A DNA stretch of 64,000 nt from Verrucomicrobiota bacterium (GCA_017301995.1 JAFLEH010000016.1:62001-126000); one strand, 5' to 3'. Positions 49,066-58,482 are shown, counted from the first letter of the stretch. The notes: generated by a model from the letters alone, not told the origin. A program made the numbers and translations.

Positions 49066-49183
49066 ATCACGTATTCGGGGGCATTTCATCCGCCCGCGGA
49101 AGGATCTGCACCATTGCGAACCGGATGGCAAGCCGCAATCCCCGCTTGACGCGGCGGGCCGCCTTGGCACACTGGCATCCGCC

Positions 49184-49939
49184 ATGACGACAGAACCACC
49201 TCCGCTTCCTCCGGGACAACCACTGGGACTTCCGCCGGTTCCACCCAAGAGGTCCTCCGCTCCGGTGATTCTCATCGTGGTGGCGGTGGTCGTTACGTTG
49301 CTGATCGTGGTGGCGTCGCTTGCGGCAGTAGCCGCCCCGGCTTTGTTGCGAATGAGAAAGAAAGGCAACCAAGCGGCGGCCGCGGCGGCCGGCAGGAACC
49401 TTTCAAATGCGATGATGGAATTCCAGATGGAATACGGCTCCTTTCCTGACGATGAAACGGCCAAGCTCGTGGGACCGAAGAGTCCCTATCCGTATGTTCT
49501 ATCCGGTCCACACTCCAACGACTACCTCCGCCAACTCATCGCGGCCGGACTTGTCAAATCGGAGGATCCGTTTTTCATCAGGGGTATGTTCGGCCGGGAC
49601 AGGCCGGACAACCGGATGGAAAACGGCCACGCGCTGGAACCCGGCGAGGTGGGCTGGGGGTATGTGATGGATGGAAACAAAGCGATTTCCAGCGAGTCAT
49701 ATGCCGCCCCTTTGTTGGTGGCTCCTTTGATGCCGGACGGACCACCGGGGACCTGCAACCCGAAACTCTTCAACAAGCATGCACCCGTCATATGCGTGGA
49801 TGGATCGGTGAAAGACCTGTGGATCAGCCCCGACGGCCACCTTCGCATCAAAGACGGCAAGCTCCTGTTGGAAACCGGCCCCGGTACCGTTTGGCCCGCC
49901 GGAGTCACCCCGGTGATCCGCCCGCCCGCCGCCCCGTAA
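49184..49939 (+). CDS. Pseudopilin-like membrane-anchored protein
   Basis: The protein has 251 residues. A Pro-rich cytoplasmic stretch (PPPLPPGQPLGLPPVPPKR) precedes one membrane helix (VILIVVAVVVTLLIVVASLA), followed by a pilin-like N-terminal alpha segment (ALLRMRKKGNQAAAAAAGRN, LSNAMMEFQMEYGSFPDDET). The globular part has CVDGSVKDLWISPDGHLR, like type II secretion G/H-type pseudopilin relatives that are numerous in this phylum. No prepilin peptidase cleavage Gly-Phe motif is clear, so pilus assembly is doubtful. Confidence 0.7.
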   Translation: MTTEPPPLPPGQPLGLPPVPPKRSSAPVILIVVAVVVTLLIVVASLAAVAAPALLRMRKKGNQAAAAAAGRNLSNAMMEFQMEYGSFPDDETAKLVGPKSPYPYVLSGPHSNDYLRQLIAAGLVKSEDPFFIRGMFGRDRPDNRMENGHALEPGEVGWGYVMDGNKAISSESYAAPLLVAPLMPDGPPGTCNPKLFNKHAPVICVDGSVKDLWISPDGHLRIKDGKLLLETGPGTVWPAGVTPVIRPPAAP

Positions 49940-50256
49940 CCGCCGCCACACTCCCCGTAGCCGCCGCCACACTCCCCGTAGCCGCGCTCGTGAGAGCGTG
50001 GCCCTCCAGGCTCCGTCTGTCCCTCCCGGCCACCTTCTCACGAAGGCGGCTACGACGTTCCCCCCCAATAACCAATAACCAATAACCAATAACCCCAAGG
50101 CGCAGCCGCCCCCACGCTCGTGAGAGCGGCACGGCCCTGGAACCCGCCAATGGCAAGCGCGTTCTTCTCTTGGCTCTTGTCTCTGGGTTCTTGTATCTTC
50201 CCCGCCCCCACATTCCGCTTGCCCGGATGGCGCGGCGGATGCACCCTCGACCCCGC
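49940..50256. repeat. 317-bp intergenic region built of short repeats
   Basis: It contains about 2.5 copies of a 21-bp unit (49932-49980, ccgtagccgccgccacactcc), two occurrences of the palindromic gctcgtgagagc block (~49985 and ~50116), four perfect caataac heptads (50066-50093) and five T-rich heptads (50165-50199, gtctctg-like). No gene is seen. The repeats argue that the downstream ABC ATPase starts at or after 50227. Confidence 0.75.
50066..50093. repeat. Heptad repeat CAATAAC x4
   Basis: Four perfect tandem 7-mers lie between the pseudopilin-like gene and the ABC ATPase. Confidence 0.9.
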
Positions 50257-51252
50257 ATGCCCCCCGACGCTCCGTTGCTGGAGGTGGACAAACTCATCAC
50301 CTCGTTTGAGACCGACCGCGGCATCCTGCGGGCGGTCGATCAGGTGTCGTTCAGCGTCCCGCGCGGAAAAACCGTGGGCATCGTGGGCGAGTCAGGATGC
50401 GGGAAAAGCGTGACCGCCATGTCGATCGTGCGGCTGCTGCCTCAGCCGTCCGGGCGGATTCTGGGCGGCCATGTTTGGTTCAAGGGGCGCGATCTAACCA
50501 CTGCCACGCCCGCCGAGCTGTGCAAGCTGCGCGGCGGCGAGATCGGCGTGATTTTCCAAGAGCCGATGACCGCGCTCAATCCGGTCCACCGGATCGGGCG
50601 GCAGTTGGCGGAGGTGTTTCGCATCCACCGCCGGGTTTCCCGCCGGGAGGCGTGGGAGTCCGCGCTGGAAATGATGCGGCGGGTCCGCATTCCCGACCCC
50701 GAACGCCGGATGATGGACTATCCGCACCAGCTTTCCGGCGGCATGCGCCAGCGGGTGGTCATCGCCCTGGCGCTGGCCTGCAAGCCCTCGCTGGTGATCG
50801 CCGACGAACCCACCACCGCTTTGGACGTCACCGTGCAAGCGCAGATTCTGGACCTCATCAAGAATCTCCAACAGGAAATGGGCATGTCCGTGATTCTCAT
50901 CACCCACGACCTCGGAGTGATCGCGGAAACGTGCGATGAAGTGGTCGTGATGTATGCCGGACGCGTCGTCGAGCGTGCCCCGGTGAACGAGCTTTTCGAG
51001 CGACCGCTGCACGCCTACACCCAAGGGCTGCTGCGCTCGATTCCCACCCTCGACACGCCGTCGAAATCCACCCTGCCCACCATTCCCGGGATGGTCGCCG
51101 GCCTCGACGAACACACCCACGGCTGCCGCTTCTGCCAGCGGATGGAGCGCCGCCAGACCGCTGTCATCGAACGCCCGCGGCTGGAGGAAGTCAGCCCCGG
51201 ACATTTTGTGGAAACCTGCCCCCTTTGCTACCAATCCCCCGCTTCCGCGTGA
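50257..51252 (+). CDS. Oligopeptide/dipeptide ABC transporter ATP-binding protein (OppD/DppD type)
   Basis: The start is taken at ATG 50257 (331 residues); ATGs at 50227 and 50239 are alternatives. Walker A is G-E-S-G-C-G-K-S (~45), the Q-loop is IFQEPMTALNP, the signature is LSGGMRQRVVIALAL, and Walker B is LVIADEPTTALDV. The C-terminal oligopeptide-transporter extension has HGCRFCQRM ... C-P-L-C, the cysteine-bearing tail common in this subfamily. It powers peptide import with OppF. No permease or binding-protein genes are adjacent; they must lie elsewhere or be absent. Confidence 0.9.
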   Translation: MPPDAPLLEVDKLITSFETDRGILRAVDQVSFSVPRGKTVGIVGESGCGKSVTAMSIVRLLPQPSGRILGGHVWFKGRDLTTATPAELCKLRGGEIGVIFQEPMTALNPVHRIGRQLAEVFRIHRRVSRREAWESALEMMRRVRIPDPERRMMDYPHQLSGGMRQRVVIALALACKPSLVIADEPTTALDVTVQAQILDLIKNLQQEMGMSVILITHDLGVIAETCDEVVVMYAGRVVERAPVNELFERPLHAYTQGLLRSIPTLDTPSKSTLPTIPGMVAGLDEHTHGCRFCQRMERRQTAVIERPRLEEVSPGHFVETCPLCYQSPASA

Positions 51253-52271
51253 ATCCATATTTATTAGAAACCGGCGATCTTCGCGTCCACTTCCCGGTGC
51301 GGCGCGGGGTGATTCCGCGCCCGGTCGCCATGGTTAGAGCGGTGGACGGCGTTTCGCTCACCCTCAACCCCGGCGAAACGCTCGGCCTGGTGGGCGAGTC
51401 CGGCTGCGGCAAAACCACCCTCGGCAAGGCCATCGTCCGCCTGCTCAAACCGGTGTCCGGCTCTATCCGATTCGGCGGACGGGACATCACCGCGCTCAGC
51501 CAGCGGGCGCTGCGCCCGCTGCGGCGCGAGTTCCAGATGGTCTTCCAGGATCCCGCCGAGTCGCTCGATCCGCGGATGAGCGTCCGCTCGATCATCGAGG
51601 AGCCGCTGGTCATCCACGGCCTCGGCGACCGCCAGGAGCGGCGGGAAACCGTGAATGCCTTGCTAGATCGGGTGGGCCTCCCCGCATCCGCCGGCGACCG
51701 CTATCCGTTCGAGTTTTCCGGCGGCCAGCGCCAGCGGATCGGCATCGCCCGCGCGCTCGCCCTCAAGCCGAAGCTCATCGTTTGCGACGAACCGGTGTCC
51801 GCGCTCGATGTCTCGGTCCAGTCGCAGATCCTCAATCTGTTAGTGGAACTCCAGCGGGATTTCGGCCTGGCCTATCTGTTCATCGCCCACGATCTATCCG
51901 TGGTCAAACACGTCAGCGACCGCGTGGCGGTGATGTATCTCGGAAAAGTCGTGGAGCTGGCTCCCGCCGAAACCATCTACCGCGATCCGCGCCACGCCTA
52001 CACCAAGGCGCTGCTCGCCGCCATTCCCTCGCACGACCCGCGGCACCGTTCCTCGCGGTCCCTGCTGGAAGGCGATGTGCCCTCGCCCATCGACCCACCG
52101 CCCGGCAGCGCCTTCGGCCACCGGATGAACCACCCGCTCTATCCGGAATCCATCGGCGCCGACCTTTCCCTCCGCGAACTCGTCCCCGGCCACTGGGTCG
52201 CCGCCGACCCCTGCTGCGTTTCCGCGGCCGATCTCGAAGCGCTGCGAGCCGACCCCGTGAAGGAGGCGTGA
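51249..52271 (+). CDS. Oligopeptide ABC transporter ATP-binding protein (OppF/DppF type)
   Basis: The GTG start at 51249 overlaps the upstream stop (GTGA), indicating coupling. The product has 340 residues. Walker A is GESGCGKTTLGKAIVRLLKP, the Q-loop MVFQDPAESLDPRMSV, the signature FEFSGGQRQRIGIARALALK and Walker B LIVCDEPVSALDVSVQSQIL. The C-terminal extension has SIDPPPG-like P-S-P-I-D-P-P-P-G and final cysteines. Together with the preceding OppD-type protein it forms the heterodimeric ATPase of a peptide importer. Confidence 0.92.
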   Translation: MNPYLLETGDLRVHFPVRRGVIPRPVAMVRAVDGVSLTLNPGETLGLVGESGCGKTTLGKAIVRLLKPVSGSIRFGGRDITALSQRALRPLRREFQMVFQDPAESLDPRMSVRSIIEEPLVIHGLGDRQERRETVNALLDRVGLPASAGDRYPFEFSGGQRQRIGIARALALKPKLIVCDEPVSALDVSVQSQILNLLVELQRDFGLAYLFIAHDLSVVKHVSDRVAVMYLGKVVELAPAETIYRDPRHAYTKALLAAIPSHDPRHRSSRSLLEGDVPSPIDPPPGSAFGHRMNHPLYPESIGADLSLRELVPGHWVAADPCCVSAADLEALRADPVKEA

Positions 52272-52448
52272 AACGGCATAGTTGATCGGGTCAGTTAGAT
52301 CGTATGCCGATCATATGGGTTGTTTGGATGGCAATTCACGGAGGAACCGTTGATGTAGCATCCGCTCCATGATCACGCCGACTGAAGTCAGCGCTCCGAT
52401 TCGCGTGGCAGAACATCCCAAACGCGAAAACGGTATCCCACGCATGCC

Positions 52449-52622
52449 TCACGGCCGCCGCTCCTTTCCTTCCGGCCGGAGCCATTCGAAGCGGCTCCGC
52501 ATGGAGAGCGCGGCCTTGATCCGATCCTCGATGCTCATCCGCCGGACGCGCTCGATTTCCGCCTCCAGCGCCTTGCGGGCGCTGGCGCTCTGGCGGTTCT
52601 GGCGTGGTGCTGTCGGTTCCAT
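52449..52622 (-). CDS. Small conserved-looking protein (57 aa)
   Basis: The ATG at 52622 gives MEPTAPRQNRQSASARKALE, then AEIERVRRMSIEDRIKAALS and a short basic tail. The motif E-x-x-R-V-R-x-M-[ST]-x-E-x-R-I-x-x-A-L-S recurs in many small bacterial proteins of unknown role, some near toxin-antitoxin-like loci. It is convergent-free and lies between oppF and hprK on the opposite strand. A longer upstream frame is a shadow of hprK. Confidence 0.5.
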   Translation of the reverse strand: MEPTAPRQNRQSASARKALEAEIERVRRMSIEDRIKAALSMRSRFEWLRPEGKERRP

Positions 52623-52742
52623 CGGCGGAGGTGGCTCCACTCTACGCCCTGCCAGCCCGGTGGCGAGAAAAAACCCGGCGTTTTCCCGTCCCGCCGCGTT
52701 TTTCGCGTGCCATCGGGGGGCGGAACTGCTTGAGTCGAAGCC

Positions 52743-53720
52743 ATGCCTCCGCATCGCGTCAAAACCATCAGTTCGATATCCGTGGGTGAGTTCTACAAAA
52801 ACCACGCCGCCGGATTGGGTCTCACGCTGACGGGAAACGACGCGGGCTTCGAGCGGCCGATCAGCGAGCCCGCGATGAACCGCCCCGGTCTGGCACTGGC
52901 CGGATTCTTCTCCTACTTCGCGCCGAAACGCGTCCAGGTGCTCGGCAACTCGGAGATGTCCTACCTCCGCAAGCTGCCCGAGGGCATGCGCGCCGACCGT
53001 TTCCGCCGGATGTGCGACCGCGACATCCCGTGCATCGTGGTCGCCCGCGGCATCAACCTGGGCGACGACCTCCTGGAAGTGGCAAACGAACACAAAATCC
53101 CGGTTTTCGGCACCTCCATGGTCACGATGAATTTCCTCAACGCGGCCACCATCAAGCTGGAACACGAATTCGCCCCGAGCGTCACCGTCCACGGCTGCAT
53201 GGTCGATATGCGCGGCATCGGCGTGCTCCTGATAGGCGCCAGCGGCTCCGGAAAATCGGAAACGGCGATCGGTCTGATCGAGCGGGGAGCCTCATTGGTC
53301 GCCGACGACATGGTGAGGATCAAATACGTGGGTGACGAATTGGTGGGATCCTCGCCCGCCTTGTCGCGGGGGTTCATGGAAATCCGCGGGATCGGCATCA
53401 TCAACGTGGCCAACCTCTACGGGCTGACCTCCATCCGACCCGAAAAACGGCTCGACCTCGTGGTGTTGCTCAAACCGAGCGGCGACCTCAACGAGGTGGA
53501 CCGCTGCGGCATGACCAAGGACACCTACGAAATCCTCGGCCAGCGCGTGGAGCAGGTGGAAATCCCGGTCGGCCCCGGCCGCGACACCGCGCGCATGGTC
53601 ACCATCGCCGCGCTCGACCAACAGTTGCGTCTGCTGGGTTTCAACATGGCCGACCAATTCAACGAGCGCCTGATCCAGCACATGAGCGCCGGCGGCGCGG
53701 GGCAGATGGAAGGACGTTAG
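52743..53720 (+). CDS. hprK: HPr kinase/phosphorylase
   Basis: The protein has 325 residues. An N-terminal domain (~1-130) precedes the kinase domain, with Walker A G-A-S-G-S-G-K-S-E (~163) and the HprK signature around MEIRGIGIINVANLYG (~218). It phosphorylates a regulatory serine of HPr and reverses the reaction with phosphate. In non-Firmicutes HprK often serves incomplete PTS circuits; no HPr or EI gene is in the window. Length is normal. Its 5' neighbour on the minus strand is a small ORF. Confidence 0.95.
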   Translation: MPPHRVKTISSISVGEFYKNHAAGLGLTLTGNDAGFERPISEPAMNRPGLALAGFFSYFAPKRVQVLGNSEMSYLRKLPEGMRADRFRRMCDRDIPCIVVARGINLGDDLLEVANEHKIPVFGTSMVTMNFLNAATIKLEHEFAPSVTVHGCMVDMRGIGVLLIGASGSGKSETAIGLIERGASLVADDMVRIKYVGDELVGSSPALSRGFMEIRGIGIINVANLYGLTSIRPEKRLDLVVLLKPSGDLNEVDRCGMTKDTYEILGQRVEQVEIPVGPGRDTARMVTIAALDQQLRLLGFNMADQFNERLIQHMSAGGAGQMEGR

Positions 53721-53784
53721 ATCACTGCGGAGGCGCATGGAAATCGTCTTGTCGTCCGGGGCATCCGGGTTTAGGCTTTTCGTC

Positions 53785-54204
53785 ATGAACCGGTGGAAAT
53801 GGATCGCGATGCTTGGGCTGGCGGGAGTGCTTCTCCCGTCGTGCGGGTTGATCAAGGCTCCGTTCCGGGTGGCCGGCGCGGTGGTGGATCACAGCTACCG
53901 GGCCGGCAAAGGGCTGGCCAAAAAAACCGCCAAAGCCCTCGAAGGCGATCCCGATAAAAAGAAGGAAAAGAAAGACACGAAGAAGGATTCCGACAAAAAA
54001 CAGGATCCCACTCACCCCTCCAGAGGCGCGGAACTGCCTCCCGGCATGCCCGCCGGACAACCCGGCGAACTCCCTCCCGGCGCTCCCGCGGAATTGCCCG
54101 GCGAACTCCCGCCCGGCATGCCTCCGGAACTCCCGGCCGAGCTGCCCCCGCCCAACCCCAACGACACGCTCCCCCCGCTGCCCGAAGATCCGCCGCCACT
54201 GTGA
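53785..54204 (+). CDS. Proline-rich lipoprotein
   Basis: The protein has 139 residues from ATG 53785. The signal MLGLAGVLLPSCGLIKAPFR has a lipobox ending L-L-P-S-C. A basic KKKEKKDTKKDSDKK stretch follows, then a tandem Pro-Gly-Glu-Leu repeat (GELPPGAPAELPGELPPGMP). It is probably tethered to the outer membrane with a flexible linker reaching peptidoglycan or periplasm; no domain was recognised. Confidence 0.75.
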   Translation: MNRWKWIAMLGLAGVLLPSCGLIKAPFRVAGAVVDHSYRAGKGLAKKTAKALEGDPDKKKEKKDTKKDSDKKQDPTHPSRGAELPPGMPAGQPGELPPGAPAELPGELPPGMPPELPAELPPPNPNDTLPPLPEDPPPL

Positions 54205-54234
54205 TCCGCGCCCTACGCGACAGAGGAAACACGA

Positions 54235-54430
54235 AACCACGGATAGGATAATGAGGGGCGCGGAACGCCATCCGTGCTTATCCGTGCAATCCGTGGTAAA
54301 AAAGACCATCCCTAAGATTTTGAAAACCACGGATAACACGGATGTACACGGATAGGACGAGGGTAAGCGTGGAGCGCCATCCGTGCCCGTCCGTGCAATC
54401 CGTGGTCAAAAAGCCGCAAACCACGGAATA
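54235..54430. repeat. Two copies of a CCACGGAT ... ATCCGTGG inverted repeat
   Basis: Copy 1 (about 54236-54299) and copy 2 (about 54333-54407) each begin ccacggata(a/g) and end with atccgtgcaatccgtggt, enclosing a gcgccatccgtgc-type middle. Both can form long hairpins. Repeats of this ACGGATG type are common between genes in Verrucomicrobia and Planctomycetes; origin unknown. Confidence 0.8.
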
Positions 54431-54449
54431 TTGTCGGAAATTCGGGATC

Positions 54450-55349
54450 TCACTTCTTCTCCCCGCCCGCCGGTTGCGGGTGCTTGGCCGCCAGCGGTTT
54501 GAAACGCACGCGCATTTCATCGGCGGTTCCTATGGTTAGATAAACCGGATACTCGAACACCAGCCCCGGCGTGATCGCCATGGTGCGGATCGGCGCGAAA
54601 TACGAGCAGCCCCCGCCCTTCGGCCCGGCGGGGCCGGGATGGCGGTAGGTGGTGATCCGTCCGGTGCCGGGAAACAGCACGCCCACGCCGCGGCCGTCGG
54701 AACCCACCCAGCCGGCCCAGTTTTCATCGGTGGCGCGGGATTCGTTCGGCCAGCCGGGCCGGTCCTTGGAAAGCGGCTTGTCCTGCCACGGGGCGTCGCC
54801 CTTGTAATACACCAGATCGGTTAGATCGTAGTCGGCGAACACCGCCGGCAGCTCCTGATGGACCGCCGGATGGGTCTCCTTGCCACGGTAGCTGAAGCGG
54901 AAACGGAGGCACGCCACCTGTTCGCGCAGGGCGATCCACTGTTCCATCCGGCAATCCTCCACGTCCTCGCCGCCCGCCCAGTTCACCGGGATGCTCCTCA
55001 CGTAGAGCGTCCCGGCGGTTTCCTTCACCTCCAGCAATTTCGCCGCGCGGCCTTTGTAGTCGCCGCCCTGCACCGGATTCCAGCGCCAGGGTTTCTTGGC
55101 CCACACCGATCCGTCGGGCTTGCCGTAATACGATTGTTGGATGAATCGTCCGCGATCGGCGTGGTTGAGGAGGTTCTTGCCATCGGGAAGCTCGGAAAAC
55201 CAGAACACCGCGCCACCCGATCCGAGGTCCACGCCGATCTTCACCTTGCCGTTTTCCAGAAACCGCGTCTTCTCCGCCACCTCCGCGTCCGGCGCGGCGT
55301 TGGCAAGGGGCAGAACGATCCATGCGAGGGTGAAAAGCGTGCGCTTCAT
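54450..55349 (-). CDS. Exported protein of unknown function (299 aa)
   Basis: A signal peptide (MKRTLFTLAWIVLPLANAAP) is followed by a beta-rich sequence with carbohydrate-enzyme flavour (VKIGVDLGSGGAVFWFSELP, LLNHADRGRFIQQSYYG, WNPVQGGDYKGRAAKLLEVK, NWAGWVGSDGRGVGVLFPGT). Similar layouts occur in galactose-mutarotase-fold proteins of glycan-degrading bacteria, but I cannot name a family. It is monocistronic by position. Confidence 0.6.
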   Translation of the reverse strand: MKRTLFTLAWIVLPLANAAPDAEVAEKTRFLENGKVKIGVDLGSGGAVFWFSELPDGKNLLNHADRGRFIQQSYYGKPDGSVWAKKPWRWNPVQGGDYKGRAAKLLEVKETAGTLYVRSIPVNWAGGEDVEDCRMEQWIALREQVACLRFRFSYRGKETHPAVHQELPAVFADYDLTDLVYYKGDAPWQDKPLSKDRPGWPNESRATDENWAGWVGSDGRGVGVLFPGTGRITTYRHPGPAGPKGGGCSYFAPIRTMAITPGLVFEYPVYLTIGTADEMRVRFKPLAAKHPQPAGGEKK

Positions 55350-55490
55350 GAAACGCCGATACCGACTGTGGCGTGGCGTCCTTTCAACCTAACATACCAG
55401 GTCCCGATCACCGGCCCGGGTTCTTGATGCACGCCCGGCGCTACGTTTCCGCCGCTTGCGTGTTAGAAAATCGTCTGCTCTAGTGGACGG

Positions 55491-57044
55491 GTGAGACGGA
55501 AACCCGACGCCCCGAAACGACCGCCGCCGCGCCTCCTATCCGGCGGGCGGTGGCTTGTGTGCGCGCTCGCGCTCACGGGGGGGCTTCAGGCGATTCCTCC
55601 CAATCCGGTCGCCCGAGGGCCGCTGCGCAAGCAGGCCGCCGACCTGCCCGGCGAATCCCATGTGCCCGGATTTCCCAACACCCCGGCGCGGATCACCTGG
55701 GAATACCAGAACGCGTTCATCCAGGCGGAAACCGAGTCGCCGCTAGAGGCGCGGATCCTGCACGCCATGAACCACCCCGACATGCTGCCCGCGGTCGGGA
55801 TGTTTCTGCCGCGTTACGCGTCGCCGGGTCTGTTGGATAGCGCGCGACGCCTCGCCCGGCAGCAGGCACCCGGAGTCCAAGCGGCGGGAATCTCCGCGCT
55901 GATCAGCCAGATCGACGAAGCGGCCGCCACCCGCACGCATGTCCGCGGGCTGTTGCGGTCCGGCCATCCGGTGGTGCGCGGCAGGGCGGCGGAGTATTTC
56001 TGCAGACTGGGTGTTCCCCAGGACTATCCGTTTCTAACCGACGCGATGACGCGCGAACGCGATGTCCACGCCCTGGCCGCCATGACCGAGGCCGCGGCCG
56101 CGATCAAGCACCGCGCCGCCCGCTTCGGCGATGGCCCGGCCGGCACGCCCGAGCCTTCCGGAAACCCGGAATCCGTCTATCGGGTTCTTGCGGATTGCGT
56201 CGCCGCCCATCCCACCGCCGCCACGCGGCGGTTGGCGATCGAACGGCTGCGACACGCGGAACCGTTCGAGCCGTTCAACCGCTACAACGATCACCTATCC
56301 GATCCGGAGCGCGGAGACGCGCTCACCCGGCTCCGCAGATTGCTGGCGGGCTATCCGGATGATCCGGAGGAAACCGCGGGACCTAACGATCTTCCGGTGG
56401 CCCGCACGCTGGTTCCTCCGGTGCGCGACTACTTCGACCCGAAACGCAAGAGCTTCGGCATCCTGATCGATCCGGCGGGCGGAGGACCATTCGCGGGAAG
56501 GCACCATGTCGGGGATGACGTCGCGTGGCATCAGGATTACGAAACCGTGGTGGCGATCGGAGACGGAGTGGTCCGCCGCGTCGGCATGGGCGAGAGATCG
56601 TGGGGCGGATGGGTCGTGATCGAGCACAAGGACCCCAAAGGCGGGCGTTTCTGCTCGCTTTACGGGCACCTCGGCGCGCTGGTCCGCGTGAAGGTGGGCG
56701 ATGTGGTTGGAAAAGGGCAGAAGATCGGTTCGGTGGGCATGTCCTACTCACAGGAGAACGGCGGGTTCCTCGCGCACCTGCATTTCGGAATCCACAACTC
56801 CGCCTATCTGGTACCCGACCGCGTCGGCGAGGAGTTCCGGTTGCCGTCGAGGGAGTCGGAAACGGTGAAAGCCGTGGTAACGGCGGTGAACGAATTCACG
56901 GTCGAATACCGCCTGCCGGACGGCAGGGTCCGCTCGGCGGGCCGACGCCCTAGCTGGACCACCGGCTATCTGAGCCAGGAAAGTTTCAACGGTCCGCACC
57001 GCTGGGTGAATCCCCAGGATTTCATCCGCCAATATGGAAGATGA
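55491..57044 (+). CDS. Secreted M23-family peptidase (LytM type) with helical N-terminus
   Basis: The protein has 517 residues from GTG 55491. A signal-like helix (WLVCALALTGGLQAI) is preceded by basic residues. Residues ~70-290 are a HEAT-like helical region (ARRLARQQAPGVQAAGISAL, HPVVRGRAAEYFCRLGV). Residues ~320-445 form the LytM domain with zinc ligands H-H-V-G-D-D-V (HxxxD) and H-L-H-F-G-I-H. It likely cuts peptidoglycan cross-bridges or acts as an amidase activator. The C-terminal ~80 residues are extra. Confidence 0.85.
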   Translation: MRRKPDAPKRPPPRLLSGGRWLVCALALTGGLQAIPPNPVARGPLRKQAADLPGESHVPGFPNTPARITWEYQNAFIQAETESPLEARILHAMNHPDMLPAVGMFLPRYASPGLLDSARRLARQQAPGVQAAGISALISQIDEAAATRTHVRGLLRSGHPVVRGRAAEYFCRLGVPQDYPFLTDAMTRERDVHALAAMTEAAAAIKHRAARFGDGPAGTPEPSGNPESVYRVLADCVAAHPTAATRRLAIERLRHAEPFEPFNRYNDHLSDPERGDALTRLRRLLAGYPDDPEETAGPNDLPVARTLVPPVRDYFDPKRKSFGILIDPAGGGPFAGRHHVGDDVAWHQDYETVVAIGDGVVRRVGMGERSWGGWVVIEHKDPKGGRFCSLYGHLGALVRVKVGDVVGKGQKIGSVGMSYSQENGGFLAHLHFGIHNSAYLVPDRVGEEFRLPSRESETVKAVVTAVNEFTVEYRLPDGRVRSAGRRPSWTTGYLSQESFNGPHRWVNPQDFIRQYGR

Positions 57045-57080
57045 GGCCAATGATGCCTGGGCGCGGCTGCGGAACCGCGC

Positions 57081-58316
57081 CTACGGGGTGGTGAATTCGT
57101 GGAGCGGCTTGCCTGAAGCGTCGAGCATCCGTGCGGTGAGTTTGTCACGGGTCGCATCGACCAGAATCACGGTTCCCTCTTTCATCGACGGCCCGCCGCC
57201 TATCAACACGGGGCAGTCCGGCTTGTCAGTGGCGCCGCTTTTCCCAGCGATGGAAAACTCCTTGCCCGCGGGGAGTACTTTCCACGCGTGATCGTGACCG
57301 GCGAGCATCAGCGAGATTCCCGCCTCACGCAGGGGAGGAAGCCATGCGTCGCGCGAACCGATAGAGAACCATCCCGCGGGATTGTGCAACGGGATGTGGC
57401 TGACAAAGATACGCCACGGCCGTGTTCCCCATGGTTTCGCGGCAAGGCGATCACGAAGCCATCCGGCATCGCGCCGGCGGTATGCCTGCCAGAATTTCGG
57501 CGCCTTGTAGCTGTCTTCCGGGGTTTCCGGGCCATCGTCCTCGCCGGTGTCCATGAACACGAGATACGCCGGGCCGGCGGTTAGATCGAAGCGCCAGAGC
57601 TGCTCCGCGGGCGGTTGGTCGGGTGTCAGATCCGGCGATTGGAAGAGGTGGTTCAGCCGGTCCTTGAAACCACCGCGCGTTTCATGGTTGCCGCGGACGA
57701 AAAGGATCGGCCGGCAACCTCCACCTAACAAACGGATGTAAAAGTCCCAAAGCTCGAACACTTTCCGCGCGCCGTCGGCGGCGGACGGGTCGTTGAACAT
57801 GTCACCATTGAACACCACAAAATCGCAATCCTCCGGTTTGAAATGCCGACACAGCGCGGTGATGGTGGCGCGTTGGTCATGGATGTCGTTGAACACGGCG
57901 AAGCGGACGCCGGGCGCGGCGGGATCAAGGGTCTTGAAGCGGTTCGCGGGCGTCCTAACAATCCCGCCGTCCGTTTGATAGAAAACCTCGTAGGACACCA
58001 CCGAGCCGGGTTTCAGCCCCGCGATGCGCGCGCTCCAGCGGGTCCATGGTGTGCCAGGAATGGGAACGCCGGTTGCGTCCGTCTCGGAAGGCCCGCCGCC
58101 GGCGACCGCCCAACAAACCCGCACGCCCGAAGCTCCGCGCGCCAGAAAGCAGACGGTCATGCCATCGGCGGCGGGATTCTGCAGATAGGGTGCGAGCGCA
58201 TCCGGCAGCCTGGACGGCGCGTCGGCGGATGCGGGTTCGGCCATCGCGGGTCCCACGTTGGCAACGGCTCCCACCACCGCGGCACCAACCTGTTTCAATA
58301 TCGTTCTGCGCTTCAT
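57081..58316 (-). CDS. Exported metallophosphoesterase
   Basis: The protein has 411 residues from ATG 58316 (58322 is an alternative). The N-terminus MKRRTILKQVGAAVVGAVAN is a Tat-like or Sec signal. Residues ~45-130 are a purple-acid-phosphatase-like fibronectin domain (GVRVCWAVAGG ... RWSARIAGLKPGSVVSYEVF). The catalytic domain follows: F-N-D-I-H-D (~150), F-N-G-D-M-F-N-D (~180), R-G-N-H-E-T-R (~215), V-S-H-I-P-L-H (~315) and A-G-H-D-H (~350). It hydrolyses phosphoesters outside the cytoplasm. It is divergent from the WYL regulator. Confidence 0.88.
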   Translation of the reverse strand: MKRRTILKQVGAAVVGAVANVGPAMAEPASADAPSRLPDALAPYLQNPAADGMTVCFLARGASGVRVCWAVAGGGPSETDATGVPIPGTPWTRWSARIAGLKPGSVVSYEVFYQTDGGIVRTPANRFKTLDPAAPGVRFAVFNDIHDQRATITALCRHFKPEDCDFVVFNGDMFNDPSAADGARKVFELWDFYIRLLGGGCRPILFVRGNHETRGGFKDRLNHLFQSPDLTPDQPPAEQLWRFDLTAGPAYLVFMDTGEDDGPETPEDSYKAPKFWQAYRRRDAGWLRDRLAAKPWGTRPWRIFVSHIPLHNPAGWFSIGSRDAWLPPLREAGISLMLAGHDHAWKVLPAGKEFSIAGKSGATDKPDCPVLIGGGPSMKEGTVILVDATRDKLTARMLDASGKPLHEFTTP

Positions 58317-58440
58317 CAACATAGTCACATGCGCGGTTTGCACCATCCGAGGCGGGATGAAAAGAATTTTTGCGGTGTTTCGTATCGGCGCTTTCCCCGC
58401 ATATTTTCTCTGGGATTTTTCAGGTTGCCTTGGCTCCCCT

Positions 58441-58453
58441 GGTATATTATACC
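58441..58453. promoter_or_regulatory. Perfect palindrome GGTATA-T-TATACC before the WYL gene
   Basis: A 13-bp palindrome with one central base lies 29 bp before the WYL-regulator start, where it would overlap the promoter. BrxR/CapW-type regulators bind such inverted repeats to repress their own promoter, so this is a candidate operator (inference). Confidence 0.55.
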
Positions 58454-58482
58454 CCCGTTTGTTCACCCCCCCCTCCCCAATC

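Noticed and set aside
52623..53192. N-terminal extension of the small minus-strand ORF at 52449
   Set aside because: It is antisense to hprK and has no domain character. The conserved-looking part begins at the ATG at 52622.
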